Counted from the stretch's first letter, positions 1 through 5,706 are shown. The stretch: 5,706 nucleotides of DNA from Myxococcota bacterium (GCA_022710245.1 JAKLHH010000564.1:1-5706); one strand, 5' to 3'. The notes: a model not told the origin generated them from the sequence alone. Made by a program: numbers and translations.

Positions 1-1830
1 GGCGGCTGTACGACGGGACAGGTCAAGTGCAGCGGCAAGTGCGTCGACCCGCTCGTCGACCCGGGGTTCTGCGGGGCGAGCGGTGACTGCACCGGGACCA
101 ACGCGGGGACCAAGTGCGAGGCCGGCCACGTCTGCTCGGCGGGCAAGTGCGGTCTGACCTGCCAGACCGGCCTCATCAACTGCAGCGGGAAGTGCATCGA
201 CCCGCAGGTCGACCCGGTGTTCTGCGGCGCGACCGGCGACTGCAAGGACGCCAGCGCCGGCGCCAAGTGCGAGACGGGCAAGGTCTGCTCGGCGGGCAAG
301 TGCGGTCTGACCTGCCAGACCGGCCTCACCAAGTGCGGCGACAAGTGCATCGACCCGCAGGTCGACAACTCCTTCTGCGGCGCGACCGGCGACTGCGCGG
401 GCGCCAACGCGGGCAAGAAGTGCGAGGCCGGCAACGTCTGCGCGGCGGGCAAGTGCGGCGTGACCTGCCAGGCCGACCGGATCCAGTGCGGCGGCAAGTG
501 CGTCGACCCGCAGCTCGACAACGCCTTCTGCGGTGCGACTGGCGACTGCACGGGCGCCAGCGCGGGCGCCAAGTGCGACGCGGGGAACCTCTGCGCGGCC
601 GGCAAGTGCACGCTCAGCTGCCAGAGCGGCCTGATCGCCTGCAACGGCAAGTGCGTCGACCCGCTCCTCGACAACGGCTACTGCGGCGCGACCGGCGACT
701 GCAAGGACGCCAACGTCGGCGTGAAGTGCGACGCGGGCAGCACCTGCACGGCGGGCAAGTGCGTGCTCACCTGCCAGCAGGGCCTGATCGTTTGCGGCGG
801 CAAGTGCGTCGACCCGCTCGTCGACAACGTGTTCTGCGGCGCCAGCGGCGACTGCACCGGCGCGAACGTCGGCGTCAGCTGCAAGGCGGGCAACCTCTGC
901 TCGGCGGGCAAGTGCGGCCTCAGCTGCCAGCAGGGGCTGATCGCCTGCAGCGGCAAGTGCGTCGACCCGCTCGTCGACAACACCTTCTGTGGCGCCAGCG
1001 GCGACTGCGCCGGCGCCACCGTCGGCGTGAAGTGCGGGGCGGGCCAGGTCTGCTCGGCGGGCAAGTGTGGCCTCACCTGCCAGCCCGGCCTGATCAGCTG
1101 CAACGGCAAGTGCATCGACCCGCTGGTCGACAACACCTTCTGCGGCGCGAGCGGCACCTGCACTGGTGGCACCGTCGGGGTCACCTGCACGGCGGGCAAC
1201 ATCTGCTCGGCGGGCAAGTGCGGCCTGACCTGCCAGAGCGGGCTGATCGCCTGCAATGGCAAGTGCATCGACCCGCTGGTGGATAACACCTTCTGCGGCG
1301 CGAGCGGCGCCTGCACCGGCACCACCATCGGCACCAAGTGCTCGGCAGGGCAGGTCTGCTCGGCGGGCAAGTGCGGTCTGACCTGCCAGAGCGGCCTGAT
1401 CAACTGCAACGGCAAGTGCATCGACCCGCTGGTCGACAACACCTTCTGCGGGGCGAGCGGCACCTGCACCGGCGCCACCATCGGCGCCACCTGCCTGGCC
1501 GGCAACGTCTGTGTTGCCGGCAAGTGCACGCTCAGCTGCCAGAGCGGCCTGATCAACTGCGGCGGCAAGTGCATCGACCCGCTGGTCGACAACACCTACT
1601 GCGGGGCGAGCGGCGCCTGCACCGGCACCACCATCGGGACCAAGTGCTCCGCGGGGCAGGTCTGCTCGGCGGGCAAGTGCGGCCTGACCTGCCAGAGCGG
1701 CCTGGTCAACTGCAGCGGCAAGTGCATCGACCCGCTGAGTAGCCCGACCAACTGCGGCGCCAGCGGCGACTGCCTGGCAGCGAACGCGGGCGTGGCCTGC
1801 GCACCCAGCCAGGCCTGTGTCGCTGGCTCC
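1..1830 (+). repeat. 153-bp coding tandem repeat array (12 units, first partial)
   Basis: The codon for the first Cys of each unit falls at 148, 301, 454, 607, 760, 913, 1066, 1219, 1372, 1525 and 1678, with a closing Cys at 1831: exactly 153 bp each time. The first unit is cut by the window edge. Units drift along the array. Units starting at or before 607 carry GATGDC (the partial first unit has GASGDC). Units from 760 and 913 carry GASGDC, and units from 1066 to 1525 carry GASGTC or GASGAC. The last unit (1678-1830) is the most divergent, with SSPTN in place of LVDNT. Neighbouring units resembling each other fits local duplication or gene conversion within the array. The array continues upstream of the window. 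Confidence 0.95.
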
Positions 1831-2322
1831 TGCATCGGGATCACGCAGGCGCTAGACGTCGGGGCGTTCGGAACCAACTACCAGGACTCCACCACCCGCG
1901 GGCACTGGTTCCAGGCGCCGGTGAACATGGTCATCACAGGGCTGCGCGTCCCGACGGACGTGGGCACCGCGGTGCAGAACCTGCAGGTGATCCGGTTCGC
2001 GGCGGCCCCTGCGACCTATCCGGCGACCACGACTGGCACCTCGCTCTTCTACCAGGCGAACGTCGCGGGGACCAGCTTCGTGCCCGTCTTCATCCCGGTC
2101 AACCTCAACGACTACATCGGCATCCTCGGCGCGCGCGGCACCACCACCATGAACAACTCGTACGCCAGCGCCAGCTCCTACGCGACCACCATCGGCGGCA
2201 AGCCTGTGACGCTGCGGCGGCTACTCTACCAGGCGAACCTCAACGCCGGCCCGGCGGGAGGGGTCTCGACCGAGGCTCACACGTACTCCAGGGTGGAGAT
2301 GCAGTACGTGGCGGCGCCCTAG
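1..2322 (+). CDS. Cysteine-rich tandem-repeat secreted protein, 5'-truncated by window edge
   Basis: The frame is open from base 1 to the TAG at 2320-2322, so the start and any signal peptide lie outside the window; 773 residues are visible. Residues 1-610 are a 51-residue unit repeated without any indel: one partial unit plus 11 full ones, with Cys at unit positions 1, 5, 12, 16, 26, 32, 41 and 47. A typical unit reads CGLTCQSGLINCNGKCIDP, then LVDNTFCGASG and CSAGK. Eight regularly spaced Cys suggest disulfides, hence an extracellular or cell-surface protein (inference). Residues 611-773 are nearly Cys-free and look beta-rich, with motifs GHWFQAP, ITGLRVPTDVG and GARGTTTMNNSY; I recall similar C-terminal modules in exported bacterial proteins but know no name or function. 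Similar myxobacterial Cys-rich proteins resemble Stig1-like repeats and are often misannotated as tryptophan synthase alpha chain; nothing here supports that enzyme. An in-frame GTG at 217 lies inside the repeats and is not a credible start. Confidence 0.93.
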   Translation, partial: GGCTTGQVKCSGKCVDPLVDPGFCGASGDCTGTNAGTKCEAGHVCSAGKCGLTCQTGLINCSGKCIDPQVDPVFCGATGDCKDASAGAKCETGKVCSAGKCGLTCQTGLTKCGDKCIDPQVDNSFCGATGDCAGANAGKKCEAGNVCAAGKCGVTCQADRIQCGGKCVDPQLDNAFCGATGDCTGASAGAKCDAGNLCAAGKCTLSCQSGLIACNGKCVDPLLDNGYCGATGDCKDANVGVKCDAGSTCTAGKCVLTCQQGLIVCGGKCVDPLVDNVFCGASGDCTGANVGVSCKAGNLCSAGKCGLSCQQGLIACSGKCVDPLVDNTFCGASGDCAGATVGVKCGAGQVCSAGKCGLTCQPGLISCNGKCIDPLVDNTFCGASGTCTGGTVGVTCTAGNICSAGKCGLTCQSGLIACNGKCIDPLVDNTFCGASGACTGTTIGTKCSAGQVCSAGKCGLTCQSGLINCNGKCIDPLVDNTFCGASGTCTGATIGATCLAGNVCVAGKCTLSCQSGLINCGGKCIDPLVDNTYCGASGACTGTTIGTKCSAGQVCSAGKCGLTCQSGLVNCSGKCIDPLSSPTNCGASGDCLAANAGVACAPSQACVAGSCIGITQALDVGAFGTNYQDSTTRGHWFQAPVNMVITGLRVPTDVGTAVQNLQVIRFAAAPATYPATTTGTSLFYQANVAGTSFVPVFIPVNLNDYIGILGARGTTTMNNSYASASSYATTIGGKPVTLRRLLYQANLNAGPAGGVSTEAHTYSRVEMQYVAAP

Positions 2323-2367
2323 CTCAGCGGCAGCGCCGGGTGGAGGGACACTACCCCCTGCTCCCAG

Positions 2368-2419
2368 AATCACCGGTCACGATTCTCGAACAGTCACCCA
2401 CGAATCGTGACCGGTGATT
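2368..2419. terminator. Perfect 18-bp inverted repeat, candidate terminator between convergent genes
   Basis: The left arm AATCACCGGTCACGATTC (2368-2385) is exactly complementary to the right arm GAATCGTGACCGGTGATT (2402-2419), with a 16-nt loop (2386-2401). It lies 45 nt past the stop of the plus-strand Cys-rich gene and about 60 nt past the end of the minus-strand DUF6178 gene, the expected place for a shared terminator. Only three T residues follow directly on the plus strand, then a mixed GT-rich stretch, and there is no T tract on the minus side. A classical intrinsic terminator is therefore not proven; the element could instead be a dispersed palindromic repeat or a protein-binding site. 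The inverted repeat itself is certain; the role is inferred. Confidence 0.6.
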
Positions 2420-2448
2420 TGGTAGGTCTTCCGACAAACGAACCTAGC

Positions 2449-2484
2449 CTAGATGAGCGCGCGGAATCGCGCTCGTTCATCTAG
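2449..2484 (-). terminator. Hairpin spanning the stop codon of the DUF6178 gene, candidate terminator
   Basis: CTAGATGA (2449-2456) pairs with TCATCTAG (2477-2484), and the GC-rich interior (2457-2476) can add about five further pairs around a small AATC-type loop. The right arm includes the TAG stop (complement of 2481-2483) of the minus-strand gene, so the structure forms as soon as the transcript passes the end of the gene. On the minus strand it is followed by GTTCGTTTGTC, a weakly T-rich stretch. This makes it a reasonable but not textbook Rho-independent terminator. The pairing is read from the sequence; the function is inferred. Confidence 0.45.
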
Positions 2485-4250
2485 CCCTGAGCCCGGACCA
2501 GCCAGAGCCCCTCGACGAAGCGGAGGTCGAGCTGCTCCGGGTCGAGCCGCCCCACCTTCTCCTCGAGCTCCGCCAGCCACTCCTCGATCCACGCCGCCTC
2601 GAGCGGGCTCGCGCCCTCGCGGCCCGGCGCCAGCCGCGAGGCCGCCTCGCGCAGCGCCGCCTCGCGCGCGGAGCTCGCGGCCGGTCGCGCGTGCTCGCGG
2701 AGCAGCCGCGCCAGCGCCTCGCCATCGAGGGGCCGCAGACCCACGCGGCCGAGGAGGCGGTTCGCGACCTGGGTGCGGTAGAGATCGCCGAAGGTGAGGC
2801 CGGCCGGGACCCGTCCGCCCGCCGCCGGCGCCGCGCTCGGCAGCAGGCCGAGGCGCGCGAGGAGCCCGGCGGCCGCCAGCGCGCGATCGATCCAGCCCGC
2901 GGCGACGGTGAGCTCGGCGAGCGTGTGGAAGGGCCGCGGCGCCCGGCGCGCGGCGTCGTAGCAGCTCGGCCGCGGCGCGGCGAGCCCGGCGAGCTGCAGC
3001 GAGAGGGGAGGGGCCAGGCGATCGAGGCGGCCGGGCGCGCTGCCGAGCGTGCCCACGCGGAGCGGCGGCAGCAGGCGCCGCCGCGCGTCGAGGACCACGC
3101 TGTGGCCGACCCGCGCGACCCGCAGCAGCGCGACGCCCGCGAGCACCGCCGGCGCGCGCGCCTCGTCGCCGCCCGTCAGGCGCTCGAGCCCGAGGCTGAG
3201 CCGCCAGAGGAGGCCGTCGAGGCTGCGCCGGATCCCCTCCTCGTCGGAGGGGTCGACGCGGTCGGCGGTGATGGCGCGGTTGCTGACCGCGAGGAGCGCG
3301 CCCGCCAGCCGCTCGCGCTCCGCGTCGTCCTCCACCCGCGCCACCGCGCGCTGCCAGAACGAGTCCGCGGCGGGGAGGATGCGCACGAGCTCGCTGCTCG
3401 GCGCCGCCTCCGGGTCGGCGCGCAGAGGACGGTCGGCGGTCCCCTCGTCGACCCGCACCGAGGCGGGATCGAGGTGGGCGTAGAGGAGGAGCGCCTCCTC
3501 GGGGTCGGCGAAGCCGAGGTCCTGCAGGCGCCCGTTCCGCCACCGGTAGCTCATCTCCTCGAGCTCGAGCGGCAGCTCCCAGACCAGGCTCTGCAGCAGG
3601 CGCCGGGTCAGGTCGAGGTCCTCGGCGTAGAGCGCCTCGACCACCGCGATCAGCTGCTCGGCGTCGGCGCGCTCCGCCGACTCGACCTCGAGGAGGAACC
3701 AGCCGTCCGGCGTCTTCCAGAGCTGCGCCTCGCTCTCCCGCGGATCCCACTCCTCGTCGGGATCCTCGACCAGGTGCACGCGCGCGCGGGCGAGGATCAG
3801 GTAGCCGAGGAGCTCCACGTCGAGGCTCGCGAGGTCGCGGCGGCCAGGCACGCCCAGCCCCGCCAGCGCCTGCAGCCAGTCGTACGCCTCGGCGACCTGC
3901 ACGCGGTCGCCCTCCCAGAGCTCGAGGTCGAGGAGCTCGCGCACCTGCGCGGGCGAGGCCAGCGCGAGGAGCTCGGCGCTGTCCACGCGGCCGAGCGCCG
4001 CGACGAGGCGGTGGAGCTGCACGCTCGGCAGCTCGCGCACCAGCGCGGGCGCGCGCGGGCTCTCCAGGATCGCGGCGAGCTCGGCGGCGGGGGAGGCGTG
4101 CTGCAAGGCGCCCCCTGTCTCATCCCGGAGCGTCCTCTCGGGACGCGAGGACGGGGCGCCCCCTGTCTCATCCCGGAGCGTCCTCTCGGGACGCGAGGAC
4201 GGGGCGCCCCCGGCCCCTTTGCCCTCTCGGGGACTCTGGCTGTCGGCCAT
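2481..4250 (-). CDS. DUF6178-family protein with duplicated 16-residue N-terminal peptide
   Basis: A 589-residue soluble protein with no signal peptide or membrane segment evident. I place it in DUF6178, a family I recall from Myxococcota and other former deltaproteobacteria with no known function. The supporting features are the helical Leu-rich start of the domain (about residues 55-110), LELWEGDR (109-116), TPDGWFLLEV (180-189), and the most telling block, WELPLELEEMSYRWRNGRLQ (224-243) followed by DLGF. The C-terminal half is Leu/Ala/Arg-rich and helical, ending near LWLVRAQG. The ATG at 4250 is chosen because GAGGAG sits 7 nt upstream. Residues 14-29 and 30-45 are identical copies of GGAPSSRPERTLRDET, encoded by a perfect 48-bp repeat that looks foreign to the gene. 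A TTG at 4106 just after the repeat is a weaker alternative start. The gene starts 33 nt after the MshEN gene, so the two are probably co-transcribed. The other long frames on both strands here are GC-driven shadows. Confidence 0.88.
   Translation of the reverse strand: MADSQSPREGKGAGGAPSSRPERTLRDETGGAPSSRPERTLRDETGGALQHASPAAELAAILESPRAPALVRELPSVQLHRLVAALGRVDSAELLALASPAQVRELLDLELWEGDRVQVAEAYDWLQALAGLGVPGRRDLASLDVELLGYLILARARVHLVEDPDEEWDPRESEAQLWKTPDGWFLLEVESAERADAEQLIAVVEALYAEDLDLTRRLLQSLVWELPLELEEMSYRWRNGRLQDLGFADPEEALLLYAHLDPASVRVDEGTADRPLRADPEAAPSSELVRILPAADSFWQRAVARVEDDAERERLAGALLAVSNRAITADRVDPSDEEGIRRSLDGLLWRLSLGLERLTGGDEARAPAVLAGVALLRVARVGHSVVLDARRRLLPPLRVGTLGSAPGRLDRLAPPLSLQLAGLAAPRPSCYDAARRAPRPFHTLAELTVAAGWIDRALAAAGLLARLGLLPSAAPAAGGRVPAGLTFGDLYRTQVANRLLGRVGLRPLDGEALARLLREHARPAASSAREAALREAASRLAPGREGASPLEAAWIEEWLAELEEKVGRLDPEQLDLRFVEGLWLVRAQG
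4107..4211. repeat. 48-bp perfect direct repeat (about 2.2 copies), hairpin-forming, inside a coding sequence
   Basis: Positions 4107-4154 and 4155-4202 are identical base for base, and 4203-4211 repeats the first nine bases again. Each copy contains a compact hairpin on the plus strand: CGTCCTC (4131-4137) pairs with GAGGACG (4147-4153), with two extra CG pairs inside and a GGA loop; the second copy has it at 4179-4201. As 48 is a multiple of three, the DUF6178 reading frame stays open and gains a 16-residue peptide per copy. Read on the minus strand the copies use CGT, GAT, ACA and AGG codons, whereas the surrounding gene almost always ends codons in G or C. This suggests an inserted element rather than ancestral coding sequence. 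Confidence 0.9.
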
Positions 4251-4257
4251 CTCTTCG

Positions 4258-4263
4258 CTCCTC
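4258..4263 (-). promoter_or_regulatory. Ribosome binding site for the DUF6178 gene
   Basis: On the minus strand GAGGAG lies 7 nt before the ATG at 4250, inside the 33-nt gap after the MshEN gene. It favours this start over the TTG at 4106 and means the repeated N-terminal peptide is probably translated. Confidence 0.75.
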
Positions 4264-4283
4264 GGGGATCTTCGCGGTGTGGG

Positions 4284-5096
4284 CTATTCCTTGCTGATGC
4301 GCGCCAGCAGCTCTTCCTTGGTGCAGAGGCCCTTCTCGACGAGGAGCGCCATCAGCTTGCGGATCACCTTCTCGTCGCGCTCGAGGAGCGCGGTCAGGCG
4401 GCTCACCTCCTCGAGCACCCGCTCCAGGTCGGCGGCGATCTCGGGGTGGCCGTGGTCCTCGGAGGCGCTCTCCAGCATCCGGGTCGGCGGCATGGGCGCC
4501 TGGTGGTCGGCGGTCCCCACCCGCGAGACCTCGAGCTCGAGATCCTCGAGCTGGTGCTCGCCCGTGCGCACCGTGATCTGGCCCCGCTCGTCGAAGAGCA
4601 TCTCCCCGGCGCGGCCCTGCTGCCAGGGGCGGTTGTCCTGGCCGATGGACGGGTCGACGGCCTGGCCGAGGTAGTGCTTGCGGATCGCCTTGTCGATCGC
4701 GAAGGGCCCGGCCAGGTAGGGGCGGATGTTGCAGCGGGTGGCGACGCGGATGCGATCGAAGACCTGCGGGTTGGTCGGGTCCGACATCGCCACGTCGAGG
4801 AAGTTGCCTCGCGCGGTGTGCCGGAAGGGGAGGCAGCCGTTGTCGACGCAGAGCCGGTGGGTGAGGAAGGCGAGCGCCGCGGGCTCGACGGTGATCGCGT
4901 CGAGGTCGACGTTGGGGATGCCCGACTGCCTGGTCAGGGCGGCGACGAGGGTGTTCTCGTCGATGACCTTCATCTCGATCAGGGTGCGACCGAGCGGCTT
5001 GCCCCACTTGCGCTGCTCGGCGAGCCCGGCCCGGAGCTGGAGCTCGTCGATGGCTCCCGCCTGGACCAGCACCTCACCTAGCTTCATCCGCGCCAT
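4284..5096 (-). CDS. Stand-alone MshEN / T2SSE-N domain protein with C-terminal coiled coil
   Basis: A 270-residue cytoplasmic protein resembling the N-terminal regulatory region of GspE/PilB/MshE secretion and pilus ATPases (T2SSE_N, MshEN), but with no Walker A or B motif and no ATPase domain. Two consecutive MshEN-like motifs are visible: KLGEVLVQAGAID with a distal LAEQ (residues 5-28), and PLGRTLIEMKVID with a distal LTRQSG (34-59). A typical T2SSE_N segment follows, NVDLDAITVEPAALAFL (62-78), then LDVAMSDPTNPQVFDRIR (100-117), up to about residue 143. Residues 146-217 are a hydrophilic linker, and 218-270 form a charged heptad-like helix ending LVEKGLCTKEELLARISKE. Some MshEN domains bind cyclic di-GMP; here the leading Arg of the canonical motif is Lys in motif 1 and Pro in motif 2, so binding is uncertain. 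The ATG at 5096 has AAGGA 6 nt upstream; Met4 does not. It probably shares an operon with the DUF6178 gene. Confidence 0.88.
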   Translation of the reverse strand: MARMKLGEVLVQAGAIDELQLRAGLAEQRKWGKPLGRTLIEMKVIDENTLVAALTRQSGIPNVDLDAITVEPAALAFLTHRLCVDNGCLPFRHTARGNFLDVAMSDPTNPQVFDRIRVATRCNIRPYLAGPFAIDKAIRKHYLGQAVDPSIGQDNRPWQQGRAGEMLFDERGQITVRTGEHQLEDLELEVSRVGTADHQAPMPPTRMLESASEDHGHPEIAADLERVLEEVSRLTALLERDEKVIRKLMALLVEKGLCTKEELLARISKE

Positions 5097-5102
5097 AGGG
5101 GA

Positions 5103-5107
5103 TCCTT
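5103..5107 (-). promoter_or_regulatory. Ribosome binding site for the MshEN-like gene
   Basis: On the minus strand AAGGA is separated by 6 nt from the ATG at 5096. This selects that ATG over the in-frame ATG three codons later, which has no suitably spaced Shine-Dalgarno sequence. Confidence 0.75.
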
Positions 5108-5110
5108 ACC

Positions 5111-5146
5111 GCGGACCACGGCCGAGCGCCAGTGGCCCGTGGCCGC
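5111..5146 (-). other. Hairpin in the leader of the MshEN-like gene
   Basis: GCGG (5111-5114) and CCACGG (5116-5121), with one bulged base, pair with CCGTGG (5137-5142) and CCGC (5143-5146) around a 15-nt loop. It sits in the 138-nt gap (5097-5234) and ends 3 nt from the AAGGA ribosome binding site of the MshEN gene. It could be a GC-rich terminator remnant for the upstream PQQ-type gene, though no T tract follows, or a 5' leader structure affecting translation. In such GC-rich DNA a ten-pair stem can also arise by chance. Nothing else is recognised in this gap, and no clear promoter was found. Confidence 0.35.
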
Positions 5147-5234
5147 GCCTCACCTCGCCGGGCTCGAGGCCGGCGTCGCGCGGGTGGAGGCAGGGGGAGC
5201 AGGCGAAGCGATCACCCCGGCTCCCGCTTCACGC

Positions 5235-5706
5235 TCAGAGTGTGAGCGCGTGGAGCACGCCCTGGCGCAGCAGGAACACGCTGCCACCGTGGCCTCCGAC
5301 GATCCTCGGCACGGGCGAGTAGTCGTCCGGTGCGTGTTGCGGTGCGCCGGGGAGGTTGCTGCCAACGGTCAGGGTCCAGAGCGGAGCGCCCGTCGCGAGG
5401 CCGAGGCGGTCGAGGCGGATGGTGGTGAAGCGCGGCGGCTGCGTGCCGTAGTCCATCTTCGTCGAGACCACCACCGCGTCGCCGCTGCCCGGCCGCAGGA
5501 GCACGCTCTCGCTCTGCACGATGCCGGCCGCGGCCTGCTTCCACAGCGTCTGCCCGCTGGCGCCATCGATCCGGCGCAGCGAGTAGTCGCTGACCTCGGG
5601 CGTGACCACGAAGACCGAGCCGGCGGCGACGCGGGGTCCGAGGAGCGAGCCCGCCGGACCGACCGTCGTCCAGAGCACCTTGCCATCGGAGGGGCGCAGC
5701 GCGACC
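5235..5706 (-). CDS. PQQ-type beta-propeller protein, C-terminal fragment (5' end outside window)
   Basis: The minus-strand frame is open from the right edge to the TGA at 5237-5235, giving the last 156 residues of a longer protein. Blade-type motifs recur: LRPSDGKVLW near the visible start, then RRIDGASGQTLWKQ, then LGLATGAPLW. Each has the D-x-x-(S/T)-G-x-x-LW pattern of PQQ-binding-like or BamB-like beta-propeller blades. Beta-strand segments lie between them (VFVVTPE, AVVVSTK), and the final strand is VFLLRQGVLHALTL. In this family such propellers are often exported or periplasmic scaffolds, or quinoprotein dehydrogenases; this fragment shows no signal peptide or catalytic residues, so no enzyme is assigned. 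The internal GTG at 5678 is not the real start because the blade motif continues upstream. It is separated by 138 nt from the MshEN gene on the same strand, so co-transcription is possible but not clear. Confidence 0.82.
   Translation of the reverse strand, partial: VALRPSDGKVLWTTVGPAGSLLGPRVAAGSVFVVTPEVSDYSLRRIDGASGQTLWKQAAAGIVQSESVLLRPGSGDAVVVSTKMDYGTQPPRFTTIRLDRLGLATGAPLWTLTVGSNLPGAPQHAPDDYSPVPRIVGGHGGSVFLLRQGVLHALTL

Noticed and set aside
114..1286. Arg-rich plus-strand frame overlapping the Cys-rich gene in another phase (also 1338-1742)
   Set aside because: This is the third-phase translation of the same repeat. Only the frame with periodic Cys, open from base 1 to 2322, makes a sensible protein.
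678..1595. 305-codon minus-strand frame with a repeated LSTSGSMHLP motif
   Set aside because: Its repetitiveness simply mirrors the 153-bp tandem array of the plus-strand Cys-rich gene. It has no independent domain or ribosome binding evidence.
1..1830. CRISPR array or other spacer-repeat system
   Set aside because: The 153-bp periodicity is fully coding, with related sequence throughout each unit; there are no short identical repeats separated by unique spacers.
1..2322. Tryptophan synthase alpha chain, a label often attached to such Cys-rich proteins
   Set aside because: No TIM-barrel motifs or catalytic residues of that enzyme are visible; the match is a known type of annotation error for Cys-rich repeats.
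2449..3750. 433-codon minus-strand frame overlapping the DUF6178 gene
   Set aside because: Low-complexity Arg/Gly/Ala composition, and phase-shifted relative to the frame that carries the WELPLELEE and RNGRL motifs.
2691..5081. 796-codon open frame on the plus strand, antisense to the DUF6178 and MshEN genes
   Set aside because: The translation is low-complexity Arg/Glu/Ala-rich with no recognisable domain, and it lies opposite two genes with family motifs and ribosome binding sites. It is a typical shadow frame in GC-rich DNA.
4284..5096. Complete GspE/PilB secretion ATPase
   Set aside because: Only the N-terminal regulatory region is present; the frame ends at residue 270 with no Walker A, Asp or His box, and the following gene is not the missing ATPase domain.
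5097..5146. Sigma-54 type promoter upstream of the MshEN gene (a TGGC motif on the minus strand)
   Set aside because: The TGGC element has no GC dinucleotide at the required spacing downstream, so the -24/-12 pattern is not met.

Overview
The window is a very GC-rich piece of bacterial chromosome (GC estimated by eye) with strong GC bias at third codon positions. The gene content suggests a myxobacterium-like member of the Myxococcota or a related former deltaproteobacterium: a secreted protein built from eight-cysteine repeats, a DUF6178-type protein, and a stand-alone MshEN/GspE-N-type protein. This placement is inferred from remembered family distributions; no rRNA or marker gene is present.

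Layout. Positions 1-2322 (+) hold the 3' part of a large gene for a cysteine-rich repeat protein. A strictly periodic 153-bp / 51-residue unit with 8 Cys runs to position 1830, followed by a Cys-poor, probably beta-rich C-terminal domain of about 160 residues. The 158-nt gap 2323-2480 separates two convergent genes. It carries a perfect 18-bp inverted repeat (2368-2419) and a second hairpin (2449-2484) that includes the stop codon of the minus-strand gene. Three genes follow on the minus strand, in transcription order: the 3' end of a PQQ-type beta-propeller gene (5706-5235, running off the right edge), a 138-nt gap with a hairpin next to a ribosome binding site, a 270-residue MshEN/T2SSE-N protein lacking any ATPase domain (5096-4284), and, 33 nt further on, a 589-residue DUF6178-family protein (4250-2481).

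How the genes may work together. The MshEN protein and the DUF6178 protein look like a two-gene operon: short gap, same strand, each with a good Shine-Dalgarno sequence. MshEN domains in other proteins bind cyclic di-GMP or act as the regulatory N-terminus of PilB/GspE-type ATPases, so a free MshEN protein with a C-terminal coiled coil could be a ligand-dependent adaptor with the DUF6178 protein as a partner. This is a hypothesis only. The Cys-rich protein is presumably exported and disulfide-stabilised; it belongs to a separate, convergent transcription unit.

The most unusual DNA feature is a perfect 48-bp direct repeat (4107-4211, about 2.2 copies). It encodes a duplicated 16-residue peptide near the N-terminus of the DUF6178 protein, can fold into a hairpin in each copy, and uses codons unlike the rest of the gene. 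It looks like a small palindromic element inserted in frame. No complete defence system, mobile element, CRISPR array, tRNA or rRNA was seen.
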